Positions 46,074-54,240 of a DNA stretch of 64,000 bases are shown one piece after another. The position numbers and the translations under genes were made by a program. Origin of the DNA: Bacterioplanes sanyensis. Lineage in GTDB: Bacteria > Pseudomonadota > Gammaproteobacteria > Pseudomonadales > Oceanobacteraceae. Numbering within the stretch: position 1 is the first letter of the stretch; each line of letters starts with the position of its first letter. A model generated the notes under the pieces. The model ran no database searches. It was not told where the DNA came from and saw only the letters and a program-made list of their open reading frames with translations. The stretch spans positions 1 to 64,000 of the forward strand of contig NZ_BMYY01000013.1 of assembly GCF_014652515.1 (NCBI RefSeq), given 5' to 3'.

Positions 46074-46922
46074 TTACTGCAGCTGCTGCTGAAAAAAGTC
46101 GGTGGCGGCAGTTTTTGCGCGCCAAGCGGCCAGCGGGTTGTAGCGAATCGGTACGTATCCACCCGCGCCACGAAAGGCGAAAGGATCATAAAACTCGCTG
46201 GCGGCCCGTGGCAACTCAAACGCATGCGTGGCAAAAGGCAAGCTCAACAAACGAACCCGTTGGCGGTCCGTTGCTGGCAAAGCGTCAATCAGTTTGCGGC
46301 AATCCTGCGGCGCATCGTAAAGATCCTGCCCTCCTGCAATGATCATTAGCTGTCGACCATCGACCACCTGAGTAAATTCATACCCAGGAACTTGGTTGTA
46401 AGCCCAACACACCGGATAATTAGCCACCATAGCTTTTAACGGTTGTGCTTGCGACGGCGGCTCGGTTGCCATCAGCATGGCCACCACGCCGCCCCAAGAA
46501 AAACCAATTAAACCAATGTTATTGCGATCAATGCGTTTGTCTTGTTGCAAATACTGCAAAGCCGCATAAATATCCGGCAAGGTATCGCGCACGTGCTTAG
46601 GGCGAGATAACCCACCTTGCAGACCGCGGGCAGCCCACATGTCCAACTCCAACGTCGCCAATCCGGCTTGGTTGAGAGCCGAGCCATAAAAGCTGCCACG
46701 CTCGTCGATGCCGCCCGACCCATGCACAATGATCACCGCTGCCACCGGCTTATCGCTATCAGGCACCGTTAAATTAGCTGCAACACTGATATTATTACCA
46801 TTCGCCATTTTCGATGGAAAAGCGACAAAGCTGGTTTTTAAATCGACTGAGCGCAATTGCACCGATGCCGATGCAGGCGCCGCCAATGACAGAGCCAGAC
46901 AAAAAATCAATAACCGAGCCAT
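46074..46922 (-). CDS. Exported dienelactone-hydrolase-family alpha/beta hydrolase
   Basis: This 282-residue protein starts at ATG 46922, which gives a clean signal peptide (ARLLIFCLALSLAAPASAS); a longer frame would overlap metZ. The hydrolase core has VIIVHGSGGIDERG (oxyanion loop), GFSWGGVVAMLMA (nucleophile Ser in Gly-x-Ser-x-Gly form GFSWG), IIAGGQDLYD (acid) and PFATHAFELP (His). It belongs to the dienelactone hydrolase/acyl-peptidase-like group. It is periplasmic with unknown substrate. It lies one base downstream of the metZ stop, so the two genes are cotranscribed. Confidence 0.83.
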   Translation of the reverse strand: MARLLIFCLALSLAAPASASVQLRSVDLKTSFVAFPSKMANGNNISVAANLTVPDSDKPVAAVIIVHGSGGIDERGSFYGSALNQAGLATLELDMWAARGLQGGLSRPKHVRDTLPDIYAALQYLQQDKRIDRNNIGLIGFSWGGVVAMLMATEPPSQAQPLKAMVANYPVCWAYNQVPGYEFTQVVDGRQLMIIAGGQDLYDAPQDCRKLIDALPATDRQRVRLLSLPFATHAFELPRAASEFYDPFAFRGAGGYVPIRYNPLAAWRAKTAATDFFQQQLQ

Positions 46923-46923
46923 A

Positions 46924-48117
46924 TCAATACACCATGACACCATCGTCTGCAGCTGCTTTGGCCGCATTCATGGCTTGCTCTAAATCGTCAATAATATCGG
47001 TAGGCTCTTCCAAGCCGACGCAAATACGCACCAGGTTATCGGTAATGCCATAATGCGCTTTTTCTTCAGCGGTATAGCGTCCGTGTGTTGTGGTGGCGGG
47101 ATGAGTAATCATGGTTTTGGCATCGCCAATATTGGTGCAGCGAGACACCAACTCCAAACCGTCGATAAAGCGCCAAGCCCGAGCTTTATCGCCGTGCAAG
47201 CGAAAACTGATGATCGGCGAGTGGCCAGTTTGTTGGCGTTGAATCACTTCTCGATTGGGGTGATCACTTGCCAAGGTGGAGTACACTGCTTCAATATCTG
47301 GCTGTTGCTTTAGCCAAGAATAAACATGACGGGCATTATATTCATGCAGCTTCATTCTAGCCTTCAGGGTTTCAATGCCTTTACTGAGTATCCAAGCGTT
47401 AAATGGACTCATGCAAATACCAGAGCTGCGCAAATACGCACGCAAGGGTTTAATTAAATCTTCACGCCCAACAATGGCACCGCCCACACAACGGCCCTGA
47501 CCGTCTAGAAATTTACCTGCGCTGTGCAATACCAGATCAGCGCCCCATTGCAAGGGTTGCTGAAATACCGGCGTCAGCAGCGTGTTATCAATAACCAAGA
47601 TGGCATCATTGCGTTTGGCCAGCGTCGACAAACGGGCCAGATCCGCCACCCCCATCAATGGATTGGTTGGAGATTCCACCACCATCAAGCGCGTATTGGG
47701 CCGCATTTCTTGCTGCCAAGCGGCGTAATCATCCACCTGCACTGACGTCGCGGTAATGCCAAACTGACCAAAATATTGGCGAAATAAATGCGTCGTGGTA
47801 CCAAAAATCCCACTGGCCAGCAGCACATGGTCGCCCTGCTTTAAAAAACTCATCGCAATGGCCATATACGCAGCCATGCCGGACGCCAGACCAATAGCCG
47901 CTTCACCACCTTCCAGTGCCGCCAGTTTTTTCTCAAACATTTCAACCGACGGATTGGTGAAGCGACTGTAAACATTGCCAGGCTTTTCGCCACTAAAGCG
48001 GGCGTGGGCTTCGGCAGCAGAATCAAAATCGTATGCCGACGTCATTGCAATGCTTTCTGCATGACTGTCTTCTAAATACACCGCATCGGCATGAATCGCC
48101 CGCGTGGTATTATCCAT
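46924..48117 (-). CDS. metZ: O-succinylhomoserine sulfhydrylase
   Basis: This 397-residue PLP enzyme of the Cys/Met metabolism family starts at ATG 48117 behind AAGGAACA. Family marks are the SAMTSAYDFDSAAEAHARF region, YSRFTNPSVEMFEKKLAALEGGE, VESPTNPLMGV, and the PLP Lys in LVLHSAGKFLDGQGRCVGGAIVG. The DGQGR phrase is typical of MetZ rather than MetB/MetC. It makes homocysteine directly from O-succinylhomoserine and sulfide. The Gly before the PLP Lys in place of the usual Thr is a small oddity. Confidence 0.92.
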   Translation of the reverse strand: MDNTTRAIHADAVYLEDSHAESIAMTSAYDFDSAAEAHARFSGEKPGNVYSRFTNPSVEMFEKKLAALEGGEAAIGLASGMAAYMAIAMSFLKQGDHVLLASGIFGTTTHLFRQYFGQFGITATSVQVDDYAAWQQEMRPNTRLMVVESPTNPLMGVADLARLSTLAKRNDAILVIDNTLLTPVFQQPLQWGADLVLHSAGKFLDGQGRCVGGAIVGREDLIKPLRAYLRSSGICMSPFNAWILSKGIETLKARMKLHEYNARHVYSWLKQQPDIEAVYSTLASDHPNREVIQRQQTGHSPIISFRLHGDKARAWRFIDGLELVSRCTNIGDAKTMITHPATTTHGRYTAEEKAHYGITDNLVRICVGLEEPTDIIDDLEQAMNAAKAAADDGVMVY

Positions 48118-48197
48118 GGTATTGTTCCTTTGAATTTCGATAATTTCCTGGTCGCTATCCGTCAGTCGGAACCCAAGCAAACCAGCAATAAAATCAA

Positions 48198-48460
48198 GGC
48201 AACTCTGATTAATTCGGTGCCCGCTCTGGATCACCAGAGGGCTTCAGATCACGAAGCCGGTTCGCCGCTCTAGCAAGGCTACAGCAAGAACCGGCGACAC
48301 AGAGCTGGAGTTCTCTGGTTCTCCCCTTAGGGCGCGGGCGGCAGGCCTCCATAACGTCGTTGGCGATGTTGAAAAGGGCTGGCCATTTCCTGCCATCGCC
48401 GCCTTGCTCTGAAAGCCTGCTGCACTCGCGCAGAGCTGTGCAGAATTAATCAGAGGTGCC
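48198..48460 (-). mobile_element. MITE copy B (263 bp, complete)
   Basis: The terminal inverted repeats GGCAACTCTGATTAATTC (48198-48215) and GAATTAATCAGAGGTGCC (48443-48460) match at 17 of 18 positions. The flanks TCAA (left) and TTAA (right) nearly repeat each other. The interior has no long coding frame but several stems, such as CTCTGG/CCAGAG (48224, 48234) and GCCGGTTC/GAACCGGC (48256, 48288). It shares about 110 bases with copy A. The right TTAA supplies the stop codon of the MFS gene. It fills most of the 343-bp gap upstream of metZ. Confidence 0.87.
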
Positions 48461-49696
48461 TTAAGCCAATAACTCATCCGCTCGATGTTCTTCACGCTTC
48501 TGCCAACCATGCAACAACAACCCAGTTACTGCAGAGAAGCAGCAGAATAGCGCGACACCGATCGTAACCGCGTGATAATTACCCATCAGATCGAAAGCAA
48601 CACCGCCTGACCAAATGGTGGCAAATACAGAAATTTGGTGAATGGTAAACAGCAGGCCAAACATTTTGCCTTTGATCTTTTCACCATAAAACTTCAAACA
48701 CAGCATCGAGGTAATAATTACCGTGCCCATGTAAGTCAAACCAAATAAGATGGCAAACAGCCAGAACACAGGAGCGGAATCCACCTGTGCAATCAAAAAC
48801 ATCGACGCAGCGCGCAAACCATATAAACCGGCCAAAAACAGCCCTGGTTTAAAGTAACGCAACAGCCAACCAACGATGAAAGCACCAATCAGCTCAGCAG
48901 CACCTAACACGCTCAACGAAGAGGCAATGATCTCTGTTTTAGCCTCAGAGCCATCCAGCACTTGTTGCATCATAGGTACCAGATGCACATCGATATACGC
49001 CATTGAGGCACCGCAGCCAGCAAAAGAAATGGCCAACAGCAAAAAGGCAGGTTTTAGTAGTTCATCGCGTATGCGATCCGTTGGTATATCGTCTTCGTCT
49101 GAGTGAGTCGGTAAAATGGCAGGCAAGGTACGCTGCAAGGCTAACACCGCTGGCACCACGCCAAAAGCAAATACAGCAGCAATTAACAAGCATACATGGG
49201 TCCAGGATAAAAACTCATTTAGCCAGACCCACAATGGCGACAGCACCATAAAACCAATGGCGGTACCATTAGTAATGGCAGCAAAGGCCATGCCTTTGTG
49301 CTCATGTGAGAAGACACGATCCACCAACAGCCCCAGCGGTACAAAGGTCATGGCGGCTAGGGCGTAGGCTGCTAACAGGCCATACAACAGCAGAAATAAT
49401 GGAAACCAATCAACATAAGCCAATGAGGCAAATACCAGGGCTGTCACTACAGCGCCTGAGAAAATGGTTTGAATGGCACCAAAGCGATCACACACCCAGC
49501 CAACCAAAGGTGACACCAAGCCGATGGAAAGGCCAAAAACAGCGCCGGTTAGAGCAAAATGTCCGCGTCCAATACCGAATTGCTCGACCAAGTCAACAAA
49601 GTAAACCTGGTAACTGCCTTTAATGGCAGACGCCAAAAATGTTACTAAAACACCAACGGCAATCACCAAGCCTAACTGAGTGCGTGAAAGTTGCAT
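48461..49696 (-). CDS. MFS transporter, monocarboxylate-porter-like
   Basis: This 411-residue protein has twelve membrane helices. It starts at ATG 49696, one base after the upstream stop, with GGAG before it. The N-terminal half has GLSIGLVSPLVGWVCDRFGAIQ (loop 2-3 motif D-R-F-G) and the central loop is acidic (DEDDIPTDRIRDE). The style is that of MCT/OxlT-like porters of small carboxylates. It is the third gene of an operon after a GNAT and a diiron-oxygenase-like protein, suggesting that it moves their substrate or product. The stop codon lies directly against MITE copy B. Confidence 0.83.
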   Translation of the reverse strand: MQLSRTQLGLVIAVGVLVTFLASAIKGSYQVYFVDLVEQFGIGRGHFALTGAVFGLSIGLVSPLVGWVCDRFGAIQTIFSGAVVTALVFASLAYVDWFPLFLLLYGLLAAYALAAMTFVPLGLLVDRVFSHEHKGMAFAAITNGTAIGFMVLSPLWVWLNEFLSWTHVCLLIAAVFAFGVVPAVLALQRTLPAILPTHSDEDDIPTDRIRDELLKPAFLLLAISFAGCGASMAYIDVHLVPMMQQVLDGSEAKTEIIASSLSVLGAAELIGAFIVGWLLRYFKPGLFLAGLYGLRAASMFLIAQVDSAPVFWLFAILFGLTYMGTVIITSMLCLKFYGEKIKGKMFGLLFTIHQISVFATIWSGGVAFDLMGNYHAVTIGVALFCCFSAVTGLLLHGWQKREEHRADELLA

Positions 49697-49697
49697 G

Positions 49698-50432
49698 TTA
49701 TGCAGGCTCCTCTGCTGCCTCCAGCTCATGTAACCCGAAGTACTCGTAAATACCTTGGTACATGTTGTAGAACAGCTGACAGGTATGATCGATGGCTTCA
49801 ATCGCTTCACGCTGCATTTTTGGCGTGGTGCATAAATCGGCTAATAGAGCCAAGCCTTGTTTGACATGACCAACGTCTTCTTTTTGATGAACCGAGAAAA
49901 ACAAAAGGTCCTCGTCCTTGAGGTTATAAACTTTCCCTAGAATATTGTGGCGAGCTTCTTCACCCACTGTTTCTAAGTTTTGTCCTTCGCTGGCGACCAA
50001 TACCGCTGCGGCACCAATGTGGTAGCGCTGACGGTCTTTAACGGCTTGCAGGCGATAGTCAATCAACTCTTGTGTTGCCGGCAACGCCGCAACCGCATCA
50101 CGCTGCTCATCACTGATACCAATCGCACGAATAAAATCCTGCATTAATGCCACGTGGTTTTTGGTGCGAGATAGCGCGCCTGTTTCTTCTTCATACAGAT
50201 TGTGCAGCAAAATCGTTTTGTGACGAGGCAGCGGGCAGTAGAAAAAAATATGCTCAATATATGTTAAAAAGTATTTCGTCAGCTGGTAGCCCTGCAAGGC
50301 AGTAAACTGCAATAAATCGGTATTAGGTGATTCTTCATTCAATAGATGCTTAAACAGCGGATTGGCTAAGGTCAGGTGTTTGTCGAGCGTTGAACGCATG
50401 ACCTTTTTGAACTGATCTTTTTCCATCAACAT
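49698..50432 (-). CDS. Haem-oxygenase-like diiron oxidase/oxygenase (HDO-type)
   Basis: This 244-residue all-helical protein is of the TenA/PqqC/CADD-like iron-containing redox enzyme group. Candidate metal ligands are well placed: Glu in NLYEEETG, His in KNHVALMQDF, Glu/Glu/His in ASEGQNLETVGEEARHN and the helix VHQKEDVGHVKQG, together giving the Glu/His/Asp set seen in HDO enzymes (UndA, SznF, BesC). ATG 50432 follows GGAG; an upstream TTG is less likely. HDOs carry out O2-dependent N-oxygenation, C-C cleavage or desaturation. The substrate is unknown, but the GNAT and MFS partners and the divergent siderophore operon point to a small amine- or acid-derived metabolite. Confidence 0.75.
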   Translation of the reverse strand: MLMEKDQFKKVMRSTLDKHLTLANPLFKHLLNEESPNTDLLQFTALQGYQLTKYFLTYIEHIFFYCPLPRHKTILLHNLYEEETGALSRTKNHVALMQDFIRAIGISDEQRDAVAALPATQELIDYRLQAVKDRQRYHIGAAAVLVASEGQNLETVGEEARHNILGKVYNLKDEDLLFFSVHQKEDVGHVKQGLALLADLCTTPKMQREAIEAIDHTCQLFYNMYQGIYEYFGLHELEAAEEPA

Positions 50433-50450
50433 GGCGGATGACTCCAAATA

Positions 50451-51032
50451 CTATTCGACGATTTCTGCAGTTTGCTGCTTGTGGCCAAACTGCTCTAATA
50501 AGGCTTCGGTGGTAATACTCATGTAATAACCGGCGTAACTCTTACCGGCGTAACGTGAATAATCACTTAATATTCCATAGGTTCTGAAGCCAATCGCTTT
50601 CCATAGACGGTGGGCCGGCGAGCCGCCGCGGACGTCGAGTGTTAATACGTCCACGCCGTTCGCTCTGGCAATGTTGGCAATATGCAGCATTGCTTGTGAC
50701 AATAAGCCGCTACCACGCAGATCCGGGCGGATAAACCCTTTCTGCAAATCGTAAATATGACGAGTTGTGTCCTGCCTGCTTCCTTTCAACATGCAGCACA
50801 AGCACACTTCACCTTGGTCATCGACCGCCAGCAATACCTTCATCACGCCCTCTGCCAGCTGGGCGCTCAAATCCGCTTGCCAGCGCTGCGACTGCTCTGC
50901 CGATAGCGGTTTGGCAATTCCCAAAATGGCGTCGTCCGTGGCGCTCAGCGCCAGCAAACGACTCAGCGATGCAAACAGGGGCTGTAATTGATCGGGGTGC
51001 TCAATGACGTAGAAGTGTACTTGCGGCTCCAT
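50451..51032 (-). CDS. GNAT-family N-acetyltransferase
   Basis: This 193-residue protein has the GNAT acetyl-CoA loop (LQKGFIRPDLRGSGLLSQAMLHIA) and the following LTLDVRGGSPAHRLWKAIGFRTYG, with the N-terminal half less conserved. The ATG at 51032 is used because residues before it look like read-through of the leader. It is first in the leftward operon GNAT-HDO-MFS. The acceptor is not known; some relatives acetylate beta-lactam-like toxins (tabtoxin resistance group), so self-protection of a product is a possibility. Confidence 0.8.
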   Translation of the reverse strand: MEPQVHFYVIEHPDQLQPLFASLSRLLALSATDDAILGIAKPLSAEQSQRWQADLSAQLAEGVMKVLLAVDDQGEVCLCCMLKGSRQDTTRHIYDLQKGFIRPDLRGSGLLSQAMLHIANIARANGVDVLTLDVRGGSPAHRLWKAIGFRTYGILSDYSRYAGKSYAGYYMSITTEALLEQFGHKQQTAEIVE

Positions 51033-51230
51033 CTGTGACTCACATATCAGACGATGAGGGCCTATGCTCGACGAAAGCATGAGATGGAAAAAGCCAGTTT
51101 CGCGCCACCATCAGCGCTGAAATGCGCCAAGCTCCGCGCAACGCCAGGCCCTGTCTGGCTTCGCGGCCCAGCAATAGTGCGTAGTTTGCCGACAATGCGG
51201 CTGACGTTGGCAGAAACATTCCGCCACAGA

Positions 51231-51255
51231 AAAACCATTTAAAAAATATGGTTTT
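51231..51255. promoter_or_regulatory. AT-rich inverted repeat between divergent operons
   Basis: AAAACCAT (51231-51238) and ATGGTTTT (51248-51255) form a perfect eight-base inverted repeat with a nine-base A/T spacer. Its place upstream of the GNAT operon makes it a candidate operator. The remainder of this 344-bp gap (51033-51376) shows no gene. Confidence 0.4.
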
Positions 51256-51308
51256 ATTTCTAGATATACGAAAAAAGCACCAACACTCAGATTGCACCAA
51301 ATTGTTAA

Positions 51309-51336
51309 TTGAAATGCGAATCACTCTCAATAGAAT
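51309..51336 (+). promoter_or_regulatory. Siderophore promoter with Fur-like box in its spacer
   Basis: TTGAAA (51309-51314), a 16-bp spacer and TAGAAT (51331-51336) make a good sigma-70 promoter 40 bp upstream of the decarboxylase ATG. The spacer TGCGAATCACTCTCA (51315-51329) matches the 7-1-7 Fur consensus TGATAATnATTATCA at ten of fourteen fixed positions. Iron-loaded Fur bound there would block polymerase, as expected for siderophore synthesis. Confidence 0.75.
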
Positions 51337-51376
51337 CGCCTGCACTTCTTGCTGACTGACGATTGAGAGCATCGCC

Positions 51377-52915
51377 ATGTTGACGTCCCCACCTCGTGCA
51401 GTACCCAGTTCACCCACATCATCGCCAACCTTTCTATTTTCTGAGCACGCCACTGAACATTACCAACACGCCATCGGCCAAGCGGTTGAGCGCGTATGCC
51501 AGCAGCTGAGCCGAGCACCAGACCCTTGCTCCGGCACCAGCCCTGCAGAGCTGCAGTCGATCATGGCCGAGCTGGACTTAAACACCCCACTGCACGACTT
51601 AACCGCCGTGCTGGATGAGCTGCAATGCACTTACTTAAACGATGCGGTGTATTTCCATCATCCGCATTACATGGCGCATTTGAACTGCCCTATTGTGTAC
51701 CCAGCCTTGGTGGCAGAGGTCATCAGCAGCGCCATCAACACCTCGGTGGATACTTGGGACCAAAGTGCAGGTGCCACCTTGATTGAGCAGGCCTTAATCG
51801 ACTGGAGCTGCGAGAAAATCGGCTGGCAGCCAGGGGCAGATGGAATATTCACCAGCGGCGGCACGCAATCAAACTTAATGGCGCTGCTGCTGGCACGCGA
51901 TCATTTTTGCGAAACCCGGCTTGATCACTGTGTCAAAACCCAGGGGCTGCCACCGGGCTTTGAACGCTTGCGCATTTTTGCCTCAGAAGTCAGTCACTTT
52001 AGCGTTAAAAAAGCCGCCGCTTTATTGGGCTTGGGGCATGACGCCGTGATGCCGGTGGCGTGCGACAGTGCCTACCGTATGTGCCCGCAAGCCCTGCGCC
52101 AGGCCCTGCGCGACTGCCAGCAACAGGGCTTGGTGCCGATGGCGCTGGTCGCCACCCAAGGCACCACCGACTTTGGCAGTTTTGACCCCTTACCTGAGAT
52201 TGCTCCCATTTGCCGCGAGTGGGGCATGTGGCTGCATGCCGATGCCGCTTATGGCGGTGGCTTATTGGTATCGCCTAACTACCGTGACCGCCTGGCGGCC
52301 ATCGAGCTAGCAGATTCGGTCAGCATTGATTTTCATAAATCGTTTTTTCAGCCCGTCAGCTGCAGTGCGTTTGTTTTGCGCGAGCGCCAATGGCTGAAGT
52401 ACGCCAGTTATCATGCCGACTATTTAAATCCACTGGCAGATGCTCAGGCTGGCATTCCCAACCTAGTGGATAAAAGCCTGCAAACCACGCGTCGTTTCGA
52501 TGCCTTAAAACTCTGGCTAACACTGCGCTGGATGGGCGCCGATGCCATTGGCGAATTGTTTGATCAAGCCATCACCCTCACGGCACAAGCCCACCTCTGG
52601 ATTGAGCAAGACTGTGAGCAAATCGAGCTGTTGCATAAGCCGCAGTTGAGCACCCTGGTGTTTCGCTTTGCACCCAACGCCGAGCTCAGCGCGCAGCAGC
52701 TAGATGATTGCAACCGACACATTCGCCGCTCGCTATTCGACAGCGGCCGCTTTGCCCTAGCTGGCACTCAGGTAGGTGGGCAAGCCTTTTTGAAGTTCAC
52801 CTTTTTAAATGCCCACACGCAATTAAGCCATGTGCAACAAGCCATTGACGCCGTTGAGCAAGCCGGCGAGCACTATTTGCAAACATTGCGACAACCCGCG
52901 GAGGCCTGCGCATGA
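51377..52915 (+). CDS. PLP-dependent amino acid decarboxylase, siderophore type
   Basis: This 512-residue group II decarboxylase (DesA / L-2,4-diaminobutyrate decarboxylase type) has TSGGTQSNLMALLLARD, WLHADAAYGGG (the Asp that holds the pyridine nitrogen) and SIDFHKSFFQPVSCSAF with the PLP Lys. It makes the diamine backbone: cadaverine from lysine or putrescine from ornithine. The combination with the next genes matches desferrioxamine/bisucaberin-type pathways, so lysine is favoured but not shown. It is first in a seven-gene operon and its stop overlaps the next ATG (ATGA). Confidence 0.87.
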   Translation: MLTSPPRAVPSSPTSSPTFLFSEHATEHYQHAIGQAVERVCQQLSRAPDPCSGTSPAELQSIMAELDLNTPLHDLTAVLDELQCTYLNDAVYFHHPHYMAHLNCPIVYPALVAEVISSAINTSVDTWDQSAGATLIEQALIDWSCEKIGWQPGADGIFTSGGTQSNLMALLLARDHFCETRLDHCVKTQGLPPGFERLRIFASEVSHFSVKKAAALLGLGHDAVMPVACDSAYRMCPQALRQALRDCQQQGLVPMALVATQGTTDFGSFDPLPEIAPICREWGMWLHADAAYGGGLLVSPNYRDRLAAIELADSVSIDFHKSFFQPVSCSAFVLRERQWLKYASYHADYLNPLADAQAGIPNLVDKSLQTTRRFDALKLWLTLRWMGADAIGELFDQAITLTAQAHLWIEQDCEQIELLHKPQLSTLVFRFAPNAELSAQQLDDCNRHIRRSLFDSGRFALAGTQVGGQAFLKFTFLNAHTQLSHVQQAIDAVEQAGEHYLQTLRQPAEACA

Positions 52916-54240
52916 GCCCTATTTACGACTACATCGGCATTGGCCTTGGGCCATTTAACCTAAGCCTGGCCTGCCTATTACAACCACTTAATGGCGTCGA
53001 TGGACTATTTATTGAGCAAAGCAGTGAGTTTAACTGGCACCCAGGCTTAATGCTGGATGACGCGCATTTGCAAACGCCGTTTATGTCCGATTTGGTGACC
53101 TTAGCTGACCCCACGCATTCGTTGAGCTTTCTGAATTACGCCAAGCAGCAGGGCAAACTGTACTCGTTTTATATTCGTGAAGACTTTTTCCTGCTGCGCC
53201 GTGAATACAACCAGTATTGCCGCTGGGCCATCGAGCAGCTCGACAACGTGGCGTTTAATACCCGCGTGGTGCAGGTGGAGTACTCAGAAGCAGAAGCCTG
53301 CTACCAGGTAACGTGCGAGCGTTTACAGCACGGCCAGGTGACCGAAGTACAATTACTCAAAGCCCGCAAATTAATTCTCGGCACTGGCCCTAAGCCCCAT
53401 TGGCCCGCCAATACACGAGCATCTGAGCGCTGCAGTCACGCCAGTGATTATTTAAACCGCAAAGCCGCTATTCAAAAATCTAAGTGCATCACCCTGGTGG
53501 GTGGAGGACAAAGCGCGGCGGAAATCTATTACGACTTACTGCAAGACATTCATCAATACGGTTATGAGCTGCACTGGCTCACACGCTCACCGCGTTTTTT
53601 CCCGCTTGAGTACAGCAAGCTCACACTGGAAATGACCTCACCGGAATACGTGGATTATTTTCATGCTCTGCCAGCAGAGCAACGTGATGAACTGATTGCA
53701 CAGCAAAAGCATCTCTACAAAGGCATCAACCAAAGCCTGATCAACGATATTTTTGATTTGCTGTATCGCCTGCGGTTGGAAAAACCCGTCAACACACGGT
53801 TATTAACCCACGCCCGCCTTGAGCAAGTATTTGAAAGCCAGCAGAACTTGCGCATTCGCTGCCAGCACAGCGAGCTCAATCAGCCATTTGAGCTCAGCAC
53901 CGAGCAACTGATTTTAGCCACCGGCTATGAGCGCCAGTGGCCCGAGTTTTTACAGCCCATTGCCGATCGCATTCGCTGGGACGCACAGGGTCGGCCCGAT
54001 GTGCAGCGCAATTACAGCATCGATAAGCATGGCAACGAGCTATTTGTACAAAACATGGAGTTAAACACCCACGGTTTTGTTACCCCTGATTTGGGCATGG
54101 CCTGCTATCGCAACAGCTGGCTGGTGCGGGAAATTACCGGCGTCGAGCACTACCCCATTGAGCAACGCATCGCCTTTCAGGATTTTGCCATTCCTACGGA
54201 TTGGCAGATAACCACAGCGCCACAGGAGTGCCCGGCGTGA
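52912..54240 (+). CDS. Diamine/lysine/ornithine N-monooxygenase
   Basis: This 442-residue flavin N-hydroxylase of the IucD/PvdA/DesB/AlcA family has an FAD motif IGIGLGPFNLSLACLL at the N-terminus, an NADPH motif TLVGGGQSAAEIYYDLL near residue 200 and the late ATGYERQWP segment. The early MLDDAHLQTPFMSDLVTLADP stretch is typical of the group. It hydroxylates the terminal amine of the diamine made by the preceding enzyme, giving the N-hydroxy-amine that becomes the hydroxamate iron ligand. Confidence 0.93.
   Translation: MSPIYDYIGIGLGPFNLSLACLLQPLNGVDGLFIEQSSEFNWHPGLMLDDAHLQTPFMSDLVTLADPTHSLSFLNYAKQQGKLYSFYIREDFFLLRREYNQYCRWAIEQLDNVAFNTRVVQVEYSEAEACYQVTCERLQHGQVTEVQLLKARKLILGTGPKPHWPANTRASERCSHASDYLNRKAAIQKSKCITLVGGGQSAAEIYYDLLQDIHQYGYELHWLTRSPRFFPLEYSKLTLEMTSPEYVDYFHALPAEQRDELIAQQKHLYKGINQSLINDIFDLLYRLRLEKPVNTRLLTHARLEQVFESQQNLRIRCQHSELNQPFELSTEQLILATGYERQWPEFLQPIADRIRWDAQGRPDVQRNYSIDKHGNELFVQNMELNTHGFVTPDLGMACYRNSWLVREITGVEHYPIEQRIAFQDFAIPTDWQITTAPQECPA

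Noticed and set aside
51040-51453. Leftward frame of 137 codons in the gap between the GNAT and siderophore operons
   Set aside because: It overlaps the siderophore promoter and decarboxylase start, has no family-like sequence, and ends in another frame inside the GNAT start region. It looks like chance.
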